64,000 nt of DNA from Isochrysis galbana (lineage: Eukaryota; Haptophyta; Isochrysidales; Isochrysidaceae), in NCBI GenBank assembly GCA_018136815.1, contig CM030942.1, positions 2,803,546 to 2,867,545 of the forward strand. The letters are read 5' to 3'. Position numbers and translations under genes: made by a program. Shown piece by piece: positions 31,880-42,507 of this stretch (position 1 is its first letter; every line of letters begins with the position of its first letter). The notes beneath the pieces are model-generated. The model was given only the letters and a program-made list of their open reading frames with translations, was not told where the DNA came from and ran no database searches.

Positions 31880-32358
31880 ATGGACGATGGGGAGAATTTC
31901 AATCTGGACTACGCGGTCCGCTCCTCGGTGGAATGCGTAACCCCGGAGGGAGACATTGCTATACACGGCGCCCCGGGAGGATGCAAAGGTTACGACAAGC
32001 CGTGGGCCGTATATATCTTTCCTACGCAAAAACCAGGTAAGCTTTCGCCAATGTACTTGCGAGCAAGACAAGGCGAAAGAAAGCGGAGCAACGCAAGAGG
32101 CAACGCGAAGCCAGTAACGCCATGGACTACCGAGCCATGATGGGACTCGGGGCGGCGGCACCATGCCGCCGCTTCATGGCCGGCGAATGCAAGAATAACC
32201 GCCTGAAAGGGCGGCAAATCGTTCAATGCTCATCTAGCCACGACATCCCTGGATGCTGGGCCAAAGATCCCAAGACGGGCAAACAAATTTGTATGGTAAA
32301 ATGCAATCTCAAATCCAATAAAGCGTCTCCCGGGTACTGTGTAAACGGTGTCAGTTGC
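31880..32358 (+). pseudogene. Divergent LINE fragment: ORF1-like and CCCH fingers
   Basis: The frame at 31880 reads LDYAVRSSVE ... GDIAIHGAPGGCKGYDKPW, matching IEYAVRNCRELGGDIKNLYI and GPKGCKGYKKDYA of LINE-A. A second frame at 32122 reads CRRFMAGECKNN ... CSSSHDIPGCW ... CMVKC ... GYCVNGVSC, matching the LINE-A CCCH fingers. It ends exactly where the 145-bp repeat (copy B) starts, inside the last finger. A third LINE lineage, broken by a frameshift and by the repeat insertion. Confidence 0.75.
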
Positions 32359-32359
32359 C

Positions 32360-32499
32360 TATCTCTTAAGAGGCGGCTAGAAGCACCTGCAAAGGTGCTT
32401 CGAGACCCCTCTTTATTCCTAGCATATTGGCGGCCCCTTGGAGCCTAGAGGACACCAACATTGAGCTGGAGTCTTGCCATCAATATGGAGGACTAGTCT
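32360..32499 (+). repeat. 145-bp repeat with GNRA-loop hairpin, copy B
   Basis: Nearly identical to copy A (13009-13153), inverted relative to it, with the same GAAGCACCT-GCAA-AGGTGCTTC hairpin. It interrupts the LINE-derived zinc-finger frame at 32358, so it is an insertion and behaves as a mobile unit. Confidence 0.8.
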
Positions 32500-32514
32500 A
32501 GGGCCTGACTACAA

Positions 32515-32710
32515 GAGTTGCCGGCAACTTTTTGAGCAACTTTGGGGTGTTTGAGAGGGCGAGCAACTTTTGAGCAACTTTAAGGCCCACAGGCAACATT
32601 GAGCAACTCAAGCAACTTACCTAGCAACTGCTTACCCATAGATAGCCCCGTTAGACGAGCAACCTACCCCTCCTAGATCTATAGATAGGCCGAGCGTGCA
32701 ACTTTAACTT
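32515..32710 (+). repeat. Cluster of GAGCAACTT-type words
   Basis: The word (G)AGCAACTT or close variants (GGCAACTT, AGCAACTC, AGCAACTG, GAGCAACC) recurs about nine times at irregular spacing. Not a regular tandem array. No coding. Confidence 0.7.
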
Positions 32711-32964
32711 TAACCCCTCTGCCTCTTCTTATTCACATTAACATCGGTGGATCGATAGAAGAGCATCTACTTGCGGAACGCCCCCCTCCCCTCCGCCTCT
32801 TCTTATTCACATAAACATCAGGTTCATGTATGAAAAGATGAACAGGGCATGGGTTCTAACGCCCGCGCCGCTATCCTGTTCCCTGCAGTGTTCCCAGCAT
32901 TCCCTCTCGCTCGCCGCGCTGACGCCCCGCCTCGCCAACATATGCCCCTCCGCCTCGTGGAGTA

Positions 32965-33350
32965 CGACGATGAGGCCCCCTGAGCTGGCCTCCAAGAGCC
33001 TCCAGGGGCCGCCAGAGGGCAGCTGGAGGCCTGCCGCAGGCGCCCCATCGCGCGTGCCGCAGGAGAGGAGAGAGAGAGAGAGCGCGGAGAAGCGGGTGGG
33101 CGCGAGCGAGAACTCCGCCCACCGGAAGATCGGTAAGTCTCGCGCCTATTTACAGTTTACAGGATAAGACGAGACAGAGTCCGCCACCAGCCCGGGAGGC
33201 GTAGGAGGAAGTGGAGAACGGATCACGGGGGGGGGGGGGGGCGGGCCACCGGACCATATCTAAGCCCTCCACCCCAATCCGCCTAGTAGTGTACGGGGGG
33301 AGCCGCCTGATGGCGGGGGGAGAAAGAAGGGCCGGGGGAATGGGGGTGTA
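32965..33350 (+). repeat. ~390-bp dispersed repeat, inverted relative to 45735-46105
   Basis: Reading the reverse complement of 45735-46105 reproduces this region: GGCCCCTGGAGGCTC-type words, GAGAACTCCGCCCACCGG, TTTACAG near a splice-like GGTAAGTC, GGCCACCGGACCATATCTAA and GGGGGAGCCGCCTGATGGCG. Indels occur in the G runs. A GC-rich transposable element family. Confidence 0.75.
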
Positions 33351-33707
33351 GAGAGTATGCTACGTGCTACTTGCTACTTGTAGTGGGTAGTGGTTCCATT
33401 CGCTATTCGCCGCGAGTGCGGTAGGAATATTAAAAGGTTTTTTTTTATAAAACTAGGTTGAAAGGATACACAAAGAGAACCGGTAGCCCGGCGGCGCAGG
33501 AGGGCTTGTAGGTTGTAGGAGGGAAATGGACCACCGGGGACTGGAGCACACCGCCCGCTACTGGAAGCCCCAAACACTGGGCCCCTAAGCAGCGCACGAG
33601 GGGGCGACGAGCCGCAAGGCAGGTGGACGGAGAGAAAAGGGACGCGGGCGTGGCTGCGAGGAAGTGCGCAGGGCCGCATTTGTGGCGAGACTATTAAGAG
33701 ATTTTTA

Positions 33708-33776
33708 ACCCTCTAAAGCAAAAAAATCATCTAAAGATTCTGGGCTACACACCAACTAGTTTCACCCTCTAAAGCA
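33708..33776 (-). mobile_element. 43-bp LINE-A 3'-end insertion with 13-bp TSD
   Basis: ACCCTCTAAAGCA occurs at 33708-33720 and 33764-33776. Between them lie only 43 bp, which on the minus strand read AACTAGTTGGTGTGTAGCCC, AGAATCTTTAGATGA and six T, the last ~43 nt of LINE-A. This is a bona fide, extremely 5'-truncated insertion, and it independently confirms the oligo(T) terminus of the family. Confidence 0.92.
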
Positions 33777-33779
33777 TGG

Positions 33780-34350
33780 AGTTTTAGTATTATTACAGGA
33801 GTATGGGTGCTCCTACATAGTGTTATGCCAAAATGGGGGGGTGCAAGGGTGAAAAATTCTCTACCTCAGGTTGCACCTTTTTGCGACAAGAACAAGAAGA
33901 GGCAAGAGGAGGGGGCCTACACCGGGGTAAGGCAGTAACTAATTATACTAGAAAGACTAGTTGCTGATGCATTGTCTAGAGAGGGCGAGGAGATCTTTCC
34001 ATCCAGCTCTACTCTCATCTATATCCTAGCAGTATTGCTGGTTGGAGCGTGGGGTCCTCAAAAAGTGAGAGAAGGGAGGGAAGCAGTGCTTCTTGTTCTT
34101 CGGCTCAGCTCCTTGTGGGTCCTTCTGTGTCCTCGTACACGACGTATCCACCGACGTCTCGTACCTCGACTCCGGCGCTGCCTCGAAACCGGACCAATAA
34201 ATCAATGTCAGCACAACGTGAAAGGACCTTCGCTTCTGGATGAGGGAAGAGACGTGCGCCGCCCCAGTAAAAGCTAGAGGCTCAAACATGAGCGCACGTA
34301 AGAGCAGCGATGAATAGCTAGAAGTGTTTCTGCAAGTGGAAGTGAGACCT
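33780..34350. other. No gene seen
   Basis: Short frames on both strands without domains. Nothing supportable. Confidence 0.35.
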
Positions 34351-34953
34351 AGACCATACTAGTCATCGCTGCACGCAGCGACAATCACAAACGGAATCAA
34401 AGACTAAGACGGCGACGCCTTCGAGGCTACGTAGAGAATGGGCCAGATTGCTGCAAGGGGCCAAGCATTGCGAGCGAAGGCAGTCCATGATGTTGGCACC
34501 ATCAGGGTTTGTGGTGATTGATGATGCATCGCCGCCATGTCGGAAGCAGCTCCCTCCCAAGCCGTGAGACCTTGCAAACCCTCCAACGACATGGCGTTCG
34601 TGTCAACGCATGAGCTAGCGGCAAACGGGTCGTGGCCCTGCCGAGGAGGAGGCCACAAATAGGATGGGATGCTCCGACGGAGCCGGCAAAACATTGGAGG
34701 CAAGAACCTCACAGACGGCAACAAAAGGTACGCACCTGCTCAATTTCTTGCGACAGGACAATTTCGACGGTTGGATCTACACCAAACGGCTCCGAGACAA
34801 CAGCTACCACCTCCCCGGATGGCCCTTCCATGGCCTCCTTGTCCTGATTGGCATTCCATGCGGATAGGCGCACATTAGAACTTTGTTCCGCCGTCCGGAC
34901 GCGAGCACAAGCAGACTCATGGTGGGTAGAGGACAGGCCGCCATGCGTGCTAC

Positions 34954-36504
34954 CTTGTTGGCGACACTCGACAGTACGGTGACCCAAGCAATCTCCATCA
35001 CGTCGATCCACAACAATTTGAGGTCCATTGGCACGAGATGCGAGAACGAGATGCAGTGCACGAACGGCCAAAACCGCCAAGATGATCGGAGAGCTACAAC
35101 AAGGCGTGCGAGTGAGTAAGAACACAAATCTCAACAACACGCTGAGAGAAGATGCTCGCCCTATTGGGACAGCACGCCGAATGAAAATGCACGTGCTGGT
35201 GCAGGCACTAGGGCGTGGGAGAAGGAGGTAACATCTCCGCTTCCCAACAGACTCTATTAAAGATATGCGTGGGGTGGGCAAATACCCACTATTAAGGAAT
35301 GCTCACCCGGCCACGAAGTCAGCTTGATATCGCTCCAAACGTCGGCCGTACTGCGGAATGCAAGGAGCCCGATGAGTAGAGAATACGTCGCGTTTAGGAA
35401 GACGGACCACACCGTCTGATCAATGAGGACCTGCAGCAAAGCGGGAGCGGAGTGTGTTAAGTACAGACGTCCTTGTCATGTGTTGCTCTCGTGCCGACAG
35501 TCGGCACCTTGGCCGTGATCGGGCCATCTGAAGGACACCCATGGTAAAAGACTTGTCGCTCCAGCAGATGGGTGGGGTTTGCTCGCACCTTGACGCCCGT
35601 TGCCCACCAAGCTCCGCCAAAGGCGAGGTGCTGATCGATGAGAAGCATCCAAAAATGACACAGCGGCCCATGCGCGATGAAGCCGGCTAGCCCCGAGCGA
35701 AATGTGCGGGGTAGATCGATCGTGAGGAGGTCTCGCCCCTGATAAACCTACGAGGATTGGCATATTTTCGGCATTTTAGGGAGTGTGCGCGTGCTCAAGG
35801 CAGGTAGTCCCAGCACGTGCTCCGGCATGTGTTCATGCTGGATGGTCCGGCTTGCAAATAACGCGTGCAAAACCATGCCCACGTATTACCCATTTCTCTA
35901 GGCGAACACCGAACAATGAGGCTGCCAAACCACCACGCACCTGCGAGATGAAATCACCCAGTACGTATGCGAACCCGGACGTGCACGCCTTATAGAAGAT
36001 GGGATTGCTCGGCACGAGAGCCTCGTACGCGCGAATCTGGTCCATTGGGAGCCGTGCGAGAAGATCCAATGAGGCCGCCGCTTTGCTGAACCCCTCGGAC
36101 ACCTCGCCGGAGGGATACGTGTACAGCGCGACGATGGCTTCGAGGTCGACGTGTAGTATCTCATAGGCGATGGCGAAGGCGAAAGAGCCGATCACAAGCG
36201 CATTAATGAAGGCGATCGACTCGATGCGGAGCGTGCGTGCGGCCGAGACAGCCGCCGCGCCCTGCTCTGCTGCGCTGGGCTCGAGGAACGGCTGCGGCGT
36301 GAGCGCAGGCGTCGGTGCTGCTGGGTTTCCGCATGCGAGGAGGGCCTGTGGTAGCGCGCTTTCTTGCGGGAGGGTGGGCTGTGCGGAGAGAACGAGCGGA
36401 GAGCGGAGCCGCGTGAGAGTTGGGCTCCGCCGTAGAGCGTCTGTGCCTGCCACGAGCACGAGCAGCGAGAGCAGCAGACACTGCGAGGGAGAGATGAGGC
36501 CCAT
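34954..36504 (-). CDS. Mpv17/PMP22 family membrane protein, at least four exons
   Basis: Exons 36504-35941, 35747-35589, 35430-35307 and 35093-34954 join in phase through GT-AG introns. Residues 1-24 (MGLISPSQCLLLSLLVLVAG) look like a signal peptide, followed by a basic/Ser-Pro stretch. The Mpv17 core starts at NPIFYKACTSGFAYVLGDFISQ and continues with DLPRTFRSGLAGFIAHGPLC, VLIDQTVWSVFLNATY, and the signature WRFWPFVHCISFS ... PMDLKLLWIDVMEIAWVT. These are four-helix membrane proteins of mitochondria, peroxisomes or plastids. The signal-peptide-like start suggests plastid or secretory-route targeting in an alga with a complex plastid (inference). A further short exon after 34954 is likely; unspliced, the frame would end at 34804. 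Confidence 0.85.
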
Positions 36505-36540
36505 CCTCTTGTCTTTGCGGAGGAAGACTCAGGAGAAGGA

Positions 36541-36541
36541 T

Positions 36542-36572
<31 letters not shown>

Positions 36573-36620
36573 GGGGGCGGGGGGGGAGGAGAGGGGGAGA
36601 GAGAAGAGAGAGGCCCGAAA
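36541..36620. repeat. Poly-G tract then GA-rich sequence
   Basis: A run of about 30 G (C in gene sense) 35-70 bp upstream of the Mpv17 ATG, followed by GA-rich sequence. Possible 5' untranslated region or promoter. Could form quadruplex or intercalated structures. Confidence 0.8.
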
Positions 36621-36837
36621 GGAAGAGAGGCGTGCGACGAGCTCTCCGTCTGACTTCTCTCTCTCACTAAGAGTTAAGAGTAGACATTTCACTGAAACGG
36701 AGGAGGAGAGAGGAGAGGGAAGGAATCCGCATGCGACCCAATCCGCATGCGACCCACACTACTGTTAGAGAAAGATCCATGCCTTTCTGCATCGGAAACG
36801 GCGACCGCGCGCCTCGCAGCTAGTCGGACCACGGACC

Positions 36838-37096
36838 ACTAAGTTTATACTTAGTACTTAGTTCACCCATGGATGGGGAGGCGCCTCGTGCCCTCTCCCT
36901 TTCAAAGCGACCGGCACTAACTTGAGTCAGCCTCGGCTCGCTGGCCTTGGGTGTCGTCCAGAGGCCTCTTGTCTTCCTGGCGACTAGAGATAGGGACAGG
37001 ACAGAGTTTCGTTTGAGACCTGCCCAAATTTCGTTCGATATTTCGCCAATATTTCGCGTTTCCCCACCCAAATTTCGACAATATTTCGCGGTGAAC
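36838..37096. mobile_element. Element fragment with AAATTTCG word array
   Basis: Starts with the ACTAAGTTTATACTTAGT terminus and a GGGGAGGCGCCTCGTGCCC segment like those of 27505-27550 (inverted). From 37005 come repeated words CCCAAATTTCG, GATATTTCG and CAATATTTCGCG. This array matches 38812-38905 in order. Two repeat families appear joined here. Non-coding. Confidence 0.5.
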
Positions 37097-37099
37097 ATG

Positions 37100-38100
37100 T
37101 GGAGTTGCGCTCACGTGTACTCGTGTACTGTGTACTGTAACTACGCCTACGCCGTACGCCGATCGACGATGCGCTGTATGCTATCTCTAGTGTGTTAACT
37201 ATTATCTATTTCTATTATAATTATTAATACGAAGTGTCAGCAGTGTGCAGTGTGCAGTGTAAATGTTCACTTTAAGTATTAATTAAGATGTGAGATATCT
37301 ATTACCTATTATCTACATACATGACTCTGATTCAGTAATTTACGCTCTGATAAACTAACTACAAGCCACGAGTCAGACCTCACTTGTCATCATTAAGCAC
37401 TCAGCACGTGTCACGTGTCACGTTTTGGTTGTGCCAGAGCATCAATACGCACACTGGACATTGGAGCTGATCGGACAACGAATTTATTTGCACGCCTCCA
37501 AACATGCACTTCAATAACAAAAACACGCGCTCACACGACGCGGAAGTTAGGTGACAAAGCCATAGAAATACGGGCACCTCGTGACCAAGCTGGAAGCTGA
37601 GAGTGGTTTGCCCTCCACCAGCCACCAGCCACCAACTCCAACTCATCAACTCCAACTCATGACTCATGATGGATGACGGAGGATACGTGAAAAGCCGCGG
37701 TTTTGTCGCGCGTCACGCGTCGGGAATTTCGCGCCAGTCATTCCCGACCCCCTCCCCCCCCCCCCAATAGAAGTATATTTATGACGAATTGTGATGGCCC
37801 ATAGGGCCTGAGGGCAATGAGGAAGGAGGCAGACCGGCGGCAGGCGCGGCGGAGGAGACGACTTCGGAGACGCTGACGGGCTGAGGCCCGTCAGCAGAGG
37901 AAGGCGGGCAGGCGGGCTTGAGCGAGGGCGAGGACGGCGGCGAAAGCGACATCGAGCGAGAGGCGAGAGGCGAGGGTGAGTGAGAGGAGGGCTGTGTTGG
38001 CAGGGGCTGGCGAGGCGAGGAGAGTTTGTAGGGTACGAGTATTACGAGAGCGAGAGCGACGAGAACGAGAGCGACGGATGACGACTGTCGCCAGGACGTC
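37100..38100. other. No gene seen
   Basis: AT-richer than its surroundings up to 37400, with short direct words (CAGTGTGCAGTGTGCAGTGT at 37240). Frames have no domains. A C-run lies at 37750-37765. Confidence 0.35.
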
Positions 38101-38112
38101 GGACAACGATGC

Positions 38113-38213
38113 AGAAAACAACAGGATGCACCGACTCACGAACGCACTAGAATCATTCACCCAAACCAAGCAAAACATGAAATAACCGAGACCCCACATC
38201 ACCGGTAACTCAC
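38113..38213 (+). repeat. Dispersed ~100-bp repeat, copy 2
   Basis: Matches 655-755, same orientation. Immediately followed by another repeat (38226-38302). Confidence 0.75.
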
Positions 38214-38225
38214 AACAACAATCTA

Positions 38226-38302
38226 TCTGAGCATTAGTACCACTACTCTCACTAGCCCGGTACTAACACGACAGCCCTCAGCGCACCTGCCCGTACACCT
38301 TG
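38226..38302 (-). repeat. Dispersed ~80-bp repeat, inverted relative to 61785-61869
   Basis: On the minus strand it contains CAAGGTGTACGGGCA, GTGCGCTGAGGG, TAGTACCGGGCTAGTG and GTACTAATGCTCAGAT, matching 61785-61869 on the plus strand. Probably a retroelement 3' region. Confidence 0.7.
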
Positions 38303-38624
38303 CGCGTGCTGTTGTCACAGATACATACTACTATGTACTATGCACCCCTCCACATCTCCCCCCTCGCATGCCCCCGGCTCCCATTCTAACTCCCCACAAG
38401 TTAAAATGGGGGAAAACCCATTGAGGCGGACCGGTCGACGCCGGCCGACTCTCCGGGAAAAAGCACCGGGGGGGGGGGGAGGAACCTCTCGTCAAAAAAG
38501 AAGAACGGCCCTTACAGCTCTCGCCGCGAGCTGTCCTCGAGAAATAAAAGACTGCGCCTCGAGATACCTGCCACAGTGGTTCCCGTAGGCGTCTTGAGTC
38601 TCTCCCTCCTCCTCTTCCTCCTGT

Positions 38625-38905
38625 CGCCAGCCGCCCCCCTCCGCCCATTTGCTAACGCAAATGGGTCTCGTTTCTCACCACACTCCATCGGGGGGGGTGC
38701 AAATCCCCCCCTCTCCCTCGTTCCATTCTCTTCCGCCCCGGTCCCTGCGGCGCGTCGCCATGCGGCGCGCCATGGCCTGCTCTCAGAGGTCCTTCAGGGG
38801 TAGGGCCAGGTCAGAATTTCGTTTGAAACCCGCCCAAATTTCTTCGGATATTTCGCTCGGATTTCGCGTTCACTGCCCCAAATTTCGCAAATATTTTGCG
38901 AGGCG
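38625..38905 (-). repeat. GC-rich repeat (inverted copy of 27240-27400) plus AAATTTCG array
   Basis: The reverse complement of 38625-38800 contains GAGAGCAGGCCATGGCGCGC, CCCCCCGATGGAGTGTGG and CATTTGCGTTAGCAAATG, as in 27240-27400. From 38812 the CCCAAATTTC/GGATATTTCG words match 37005-37096. Non-coding. Confidence 0.65.
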
Positions 38906-39214
38906 CGAGCGCTCCCGCTCCCGCGCTCCCGCGCTAGCCTGACCTAGCTACCTATACATAGCCATATAGCATATTTCATATATATAGCCCCGCCGCCGCT
39001 GCTATCTGTATTTGGCTACATGAATGGGCTTTTCACTTTTCACCTAGATAGAGCGAGGATTGACACTCATTGACTCTCGTTTGCGCAACGTTAATTATTA
39101 AAGTACTTGCACAATGACACACATCACACACGTACTCTACTAACGTATTACTCACTCCTTACTCAAGGTCACCGGGGTGTGATTATACCGCAACATCAAC
39201 CCACATTGAATCTG

Positions 39215-39329
39215 ATCGGCCAAGGGACGGGGCAGGGGGTTGTTAGGGGTAAAGGTGGGTAGAAGGGGGTCCACAAGCACACTGCCTCACCCCGCATGTG
39301 TAGCGGTGATTTTTAAGAAAATTTTTTTT
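39215..39329 (+). mobile_element. LINE family B 3' end, copy
   Basis: AAGCACACTGCCTCACCCCG, TGTGTAGCGGTGATTTTTAA, then eight T (39322-39329). Same family as 1909-2169 and 42774-42985, opposite orientation. No coding sequence upstream. Confidence 0.7.
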
Positions 39330-39339
39330 AGTGTTGGTG

Positions 39340-39768
39340 GGTCGGTGTCATTGTGCGTATTGATGTTGTTGTTGGATTTGTGCCCATAAGGGCCACCCGG
39401 TCTCGGGCCGCGCTGCCGGGGCAGCGCGGCCGTCCCCAGGGTGGGAGAGGCCTCTGCCATAAGGCATGCCTGGTGGCTGGGTGGTTCGTCTTGGGTGGTG
39501 CTGGCTCTCTCTCTCTGTCCTCCACAGCTTGTGGCCCACCATGAGGTGGGCCAGCATGGCTGCTGTGGCTGGTGTGGCCGGGGCCACGGGCCGTGCGGCG
39601 CGACCGGGGTCGCGCTCACCTGCTCGGCCTCTGCCTCTGTGGGTGGACGCGGTCGCTTCGCCAGCGACAGCTCCATGGGTGGCGGGGAGGTGCCCGCGGC
39701 GGGGGACCCGAAGGAGAGGTGGGGAGCGGCGGCGCGCTCCATGGCGACGCAACTATAAAGTTAGTTGG
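39340..39768 (-). pseudogene. LINE 5'-end fragment (leader hairpin and MERA start)
   Basis: The minus strand has AACTAACTTTATAGTT shortly before an ATG at 39742, followed by Met-Glu-Arg-Ala-Ala and KRPRPPTE, like MERAPPP and KRPRQDD of LINE-A. The frame runs to 39287 without endonuclease or RT. It is sandwiched between two plus-strand family B 3' ends, so the order is rearranged or nested. Confidence 0.55.
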
Positions 39769-39859
39769 GGGAAGTGGCAAGAAAGGGAGGGTAGTTAGGA
39801 GTAGCACTAGCAACCTGCCTCACGCCGTGCATGTAGCGGCTAGTTTTTTAAGATTTTTT
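39765..39859 (+). mobile_element. LINE family B 3' end, second copy
   Basis: CTGCCTCACGCCGTGCATGT, AGCGGCTAGTTTTTTAAGA and six T. Diverged from the copy at 39215-39329. Confidence 0.6.
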
Positions 39860-40929
39860 ATACCGTCCACATGGGGGTAGTTGAACTGTTCGTAGTTGCC
39901 AAAAAAACAACCAAACCTGAGGTTGCACCCTCTGGTTAGAGGGGGCGCAAGGCGCCCCCCCCCATGCCCATGCTGAAGTAAGCATAAACTCGGGCGCGGG
40001 CGTGCAAGGTGAGGAGGGCCGCAGTGCACCGGTGTCCGATATGATAAGTGATAAGCCGCTCCACGCGCGTCGGCGTCGGAGCGCGTCGGGCGTCGGGTCA
40101 CCAAGATTGGCCATGAATTCAATACGCGCCCGTGTTTCTCCATCGAACCCGCACGGGGCAAGCGTGTGGTACGACTCGTTATTTATGACCCCTCGTTGCC
40201 CGTCGAGGATGACTGATAAATGATGACTGATGACTGATGAATAAGAGCGCCGTGACGAAGACGAAGGGGAGATCGATCAGGAGATCTCGCCCGTCTTTCA
40301 CCGCCCACCCACCTACGACCCCATTCGCGTCAATCAAAGTATTTTCCGATCACTCCGAGTCCACTCCTAGATCGGCGTTGCCCCCCTCACGATGGCCGCC
40401 CGTCTTCTGCTATGAACGAATGGCGGCGCGCCATCCTTGAGGAGCTCCTCCCCGATATCTCGCCGAGTTGTGCAATCAAAACTCATTCACGGCTGAAACC
40501 GACGTGGGGCGCAGGAGGACACCAGCCACCATCCGCGGGGGGGGGGGGGGGGGGGGGGAGAGGTTCCTGGGACCCAGAGGGGAGGGAGCGGAGAGAGAAA
40601 GAAAAGACGTAGAGAGAGGGAAAAGAGTGGGAGAGACAGAGGTGGAGAGGGAGAGCGAGACGAAAGCAGACGGAGGGAGGGAGAACACGGGAAATCAACT
40701 CGTCATTCTACGAGGAAGAGAAGAGCGGACGGATGGGAATGAGCTGGTGGGAGAGACAGGCGACGAGAGAGTCGCGGAGAAGAAGGAGACCGAGCGAGAG
40801 GGAGAGAAAGAGGCAACGAGCGAACAATCGAGCGAGTGAGCGGGAGACAGAGGGGAACGCAGCGAACGAGAGCGGCTGAAGCAGGGAGGTTACCTTGCTC
40901 CTCGCGCCCATTTCCGGCCTCTTCTACCG

Positions 40930-42507
40930 ATGGCCTCAGCAGACGGCTGGTACAGCCTTTCCGCCAACGCAACCCTCTCTCCTCCTCCCCACGCCCTTCC
41001 GCTCGCCGATTTGCGGGTGATTTGGGCCGTAACCGGAAGTATTAGTACCATCGGCCTTGCCTGTACCCTTCTGTTCCTCGTGGGTAGGCTGCTCAATGGC
41101 AGGTTTGGCCAGTCAACCTTCCACATTGCCGAGAACCTTCTCTCTCTTGTCGAGATGCTTGGCAGCACCACTACTGCTGCCACGTGTTGGTTCAACTTAG
41201 CGAACGGGGCATACTCCAGTAGGACCGTGTGCGATGCACAGGTCTTCTCGCTCATGCTCTGCTTCACCACCACACTCTGGCTCAACGCTGTCAGTTTCCA
41301 TGAGGCGCATAGGCTGATGCATGCCAATGCGCGGCTCGCTGTCTACACTGCGCCCTTGCGTGGGCGCGCGCTTTGCCGGCTGCTGGGCGCCCTCGCTCTC
41401 TGCATCATTTTGTCGACCGGCCCTCTGTGGCGCGGCACCACCTTGCAGGCTTTCCCCGTGCACGGGGCTTTTTGTGTACCCCTTGCTCCGCTGGCGTTGC
41501 GCACGGCAGAGTGGGTTTATGTTGGATTCTCCTGCGGTCCGCCACTACTAGTCGTGCTCGCCTTGCTCGTGCACTGCATCGGAAACAAGGCTCTTCGACG
41601 GCAATTCATTATCTCATCCGACCTGCCTCCGCTCGGCAACGTTTCCCACCGGCGTGAAAACCGGCTACGCTTCTTCATCAGATACCAGCTCGTTTGGAAC
41701 CTCCTGCTGTCCCTAGTATGGATGACTTTCTTTGTGCTCTGCATCGCTGCCAATGACAGCTCGGATCTGGGATTTTGGATCGGAATCAACATCGTACAAA
41801 TGCAGCCGATTCTTACACTATCGCTCAAGCTGGCGAGGCCCAGCGTGCGCAAATCGGTTTGGGGGGTGTGTTCTCGCCAAACTTGGGCGAATGCATGGGA
41901 TACTGCGGCGAATGTTGTGCGGGCCAAAGGGAGAAGCAGTCGCACTTCAAGCCACACTAGCATCGGTAGCGAATCGACTACACGACGAAGTGTAGAAACA
42001 GTGGACTTACCTATCATGCGAATCATGTCGCCGCATTACCAACGAGCCAACGTCTCTTGCTTTGGTATGTTCAGCATGTCGCCGACGCAGCTGTTTCGCT
42101 CGCCCGTAGAGAGCACACCAAAGTCTGCTCATTCAGCATCGGATCGGGCGTTTGACCTGGTCACGGCAGCGAACGATGACACGAAAAGAACTAACAATAG
42201 AGCTGCTGCACACTCGTCTGCTGCTATAAGCGCAAATGATTTCATCGCGCAGCGCTTCGGCGCGAAAATCAAGGTTCATCTTTCGCCTACAAAGTCCGTA
42301 ACTCCCAAAATACTTGTGGATGAGCTGCCAGCAGCTAGTGGAGAAGTGGCCCGACGTGTGCCCGGAGCCAAAAGACGTTTCTTTCAACGCCTGTGGCTCA
42401 TACGAGCAGGTCGGCGCGTCGCCCCGCTGCAGCTTGCGCCGACAAGTAGTGCCCATAGCCGAGCGCTTCAGTTGGCAACGGATGTATGCGAGGAGGAGCG
42501 AGGGTAA
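40930..42507 (+). CDS. Seven-transmembrane receptor-like protein
   Basis: A 525-residue intronless gene. Hydrophobic spans at about 31-53, 67-90, 104-125, 150-166, 194-217, 251-273 and 281-301 give a 7TM layout. C101 at the start of TM3 and C182 in the second outer loop form the pair typical of G-protein-coupled receptors. N13 is in an N-glycosylation site near the amino end. After TM7 a basic segment (LARPSVRKSVWG) resembles helix 8, then a ~215-residue Ser/Thr-rich cytoplasmic tail. Layout is like cAMP-receptor/secretin-like receptors of protists; ligand and G-protein coupling are unknown. ATG 40930 is preceded by GA-rich sequence and a ~20-base G run at 40538-40558. Another polytopic protein is possible. 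Confidence 0.7.
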   Translation: MASADGWYSLSANATLSPPPHALPLADLRVIWAVTGSISTIGLACTLLFLVGRLLNGRFGQSTFHIAENLLSLVEMLGSTTTAATCWFNLANGAYSSRTVCDAQVFSLMLCFTTTLWLNAVSFHEAHRLMHANARLAVYTAPLRGRALCRLLGALALCIILSTGPLWRGTTLQAFPVHGAFCVPLAPLALRTAEWVYVGFSCGPPLLVVLALLVHCIGNKALRRQFIISSDLPPLGNVSHRRENRLRFFIRYQLVWNLLLSLVWMTFFVLCIAANDSSDLGFWIGINIVQMQPILTLSLKLARPSVRKSVWGVCSRQTWANAWDTAANVVRAKGRSSRTSSHTSIGSESTTRRSVETVDLPIMRIMSPHYQRANVSCFGMFSMSPTQLFRSPVESTPKSAHSASDRAFDLVTAANDDTKRTNNRAAAHSSAAISANDFIAQRFGAKIKVHLSPTKSVTPKILVDELPAASGEVARRVPGAKRRFFQRLWLIRAGRRVAPLQLAPTSSAHSRALQLATDVCEEERG

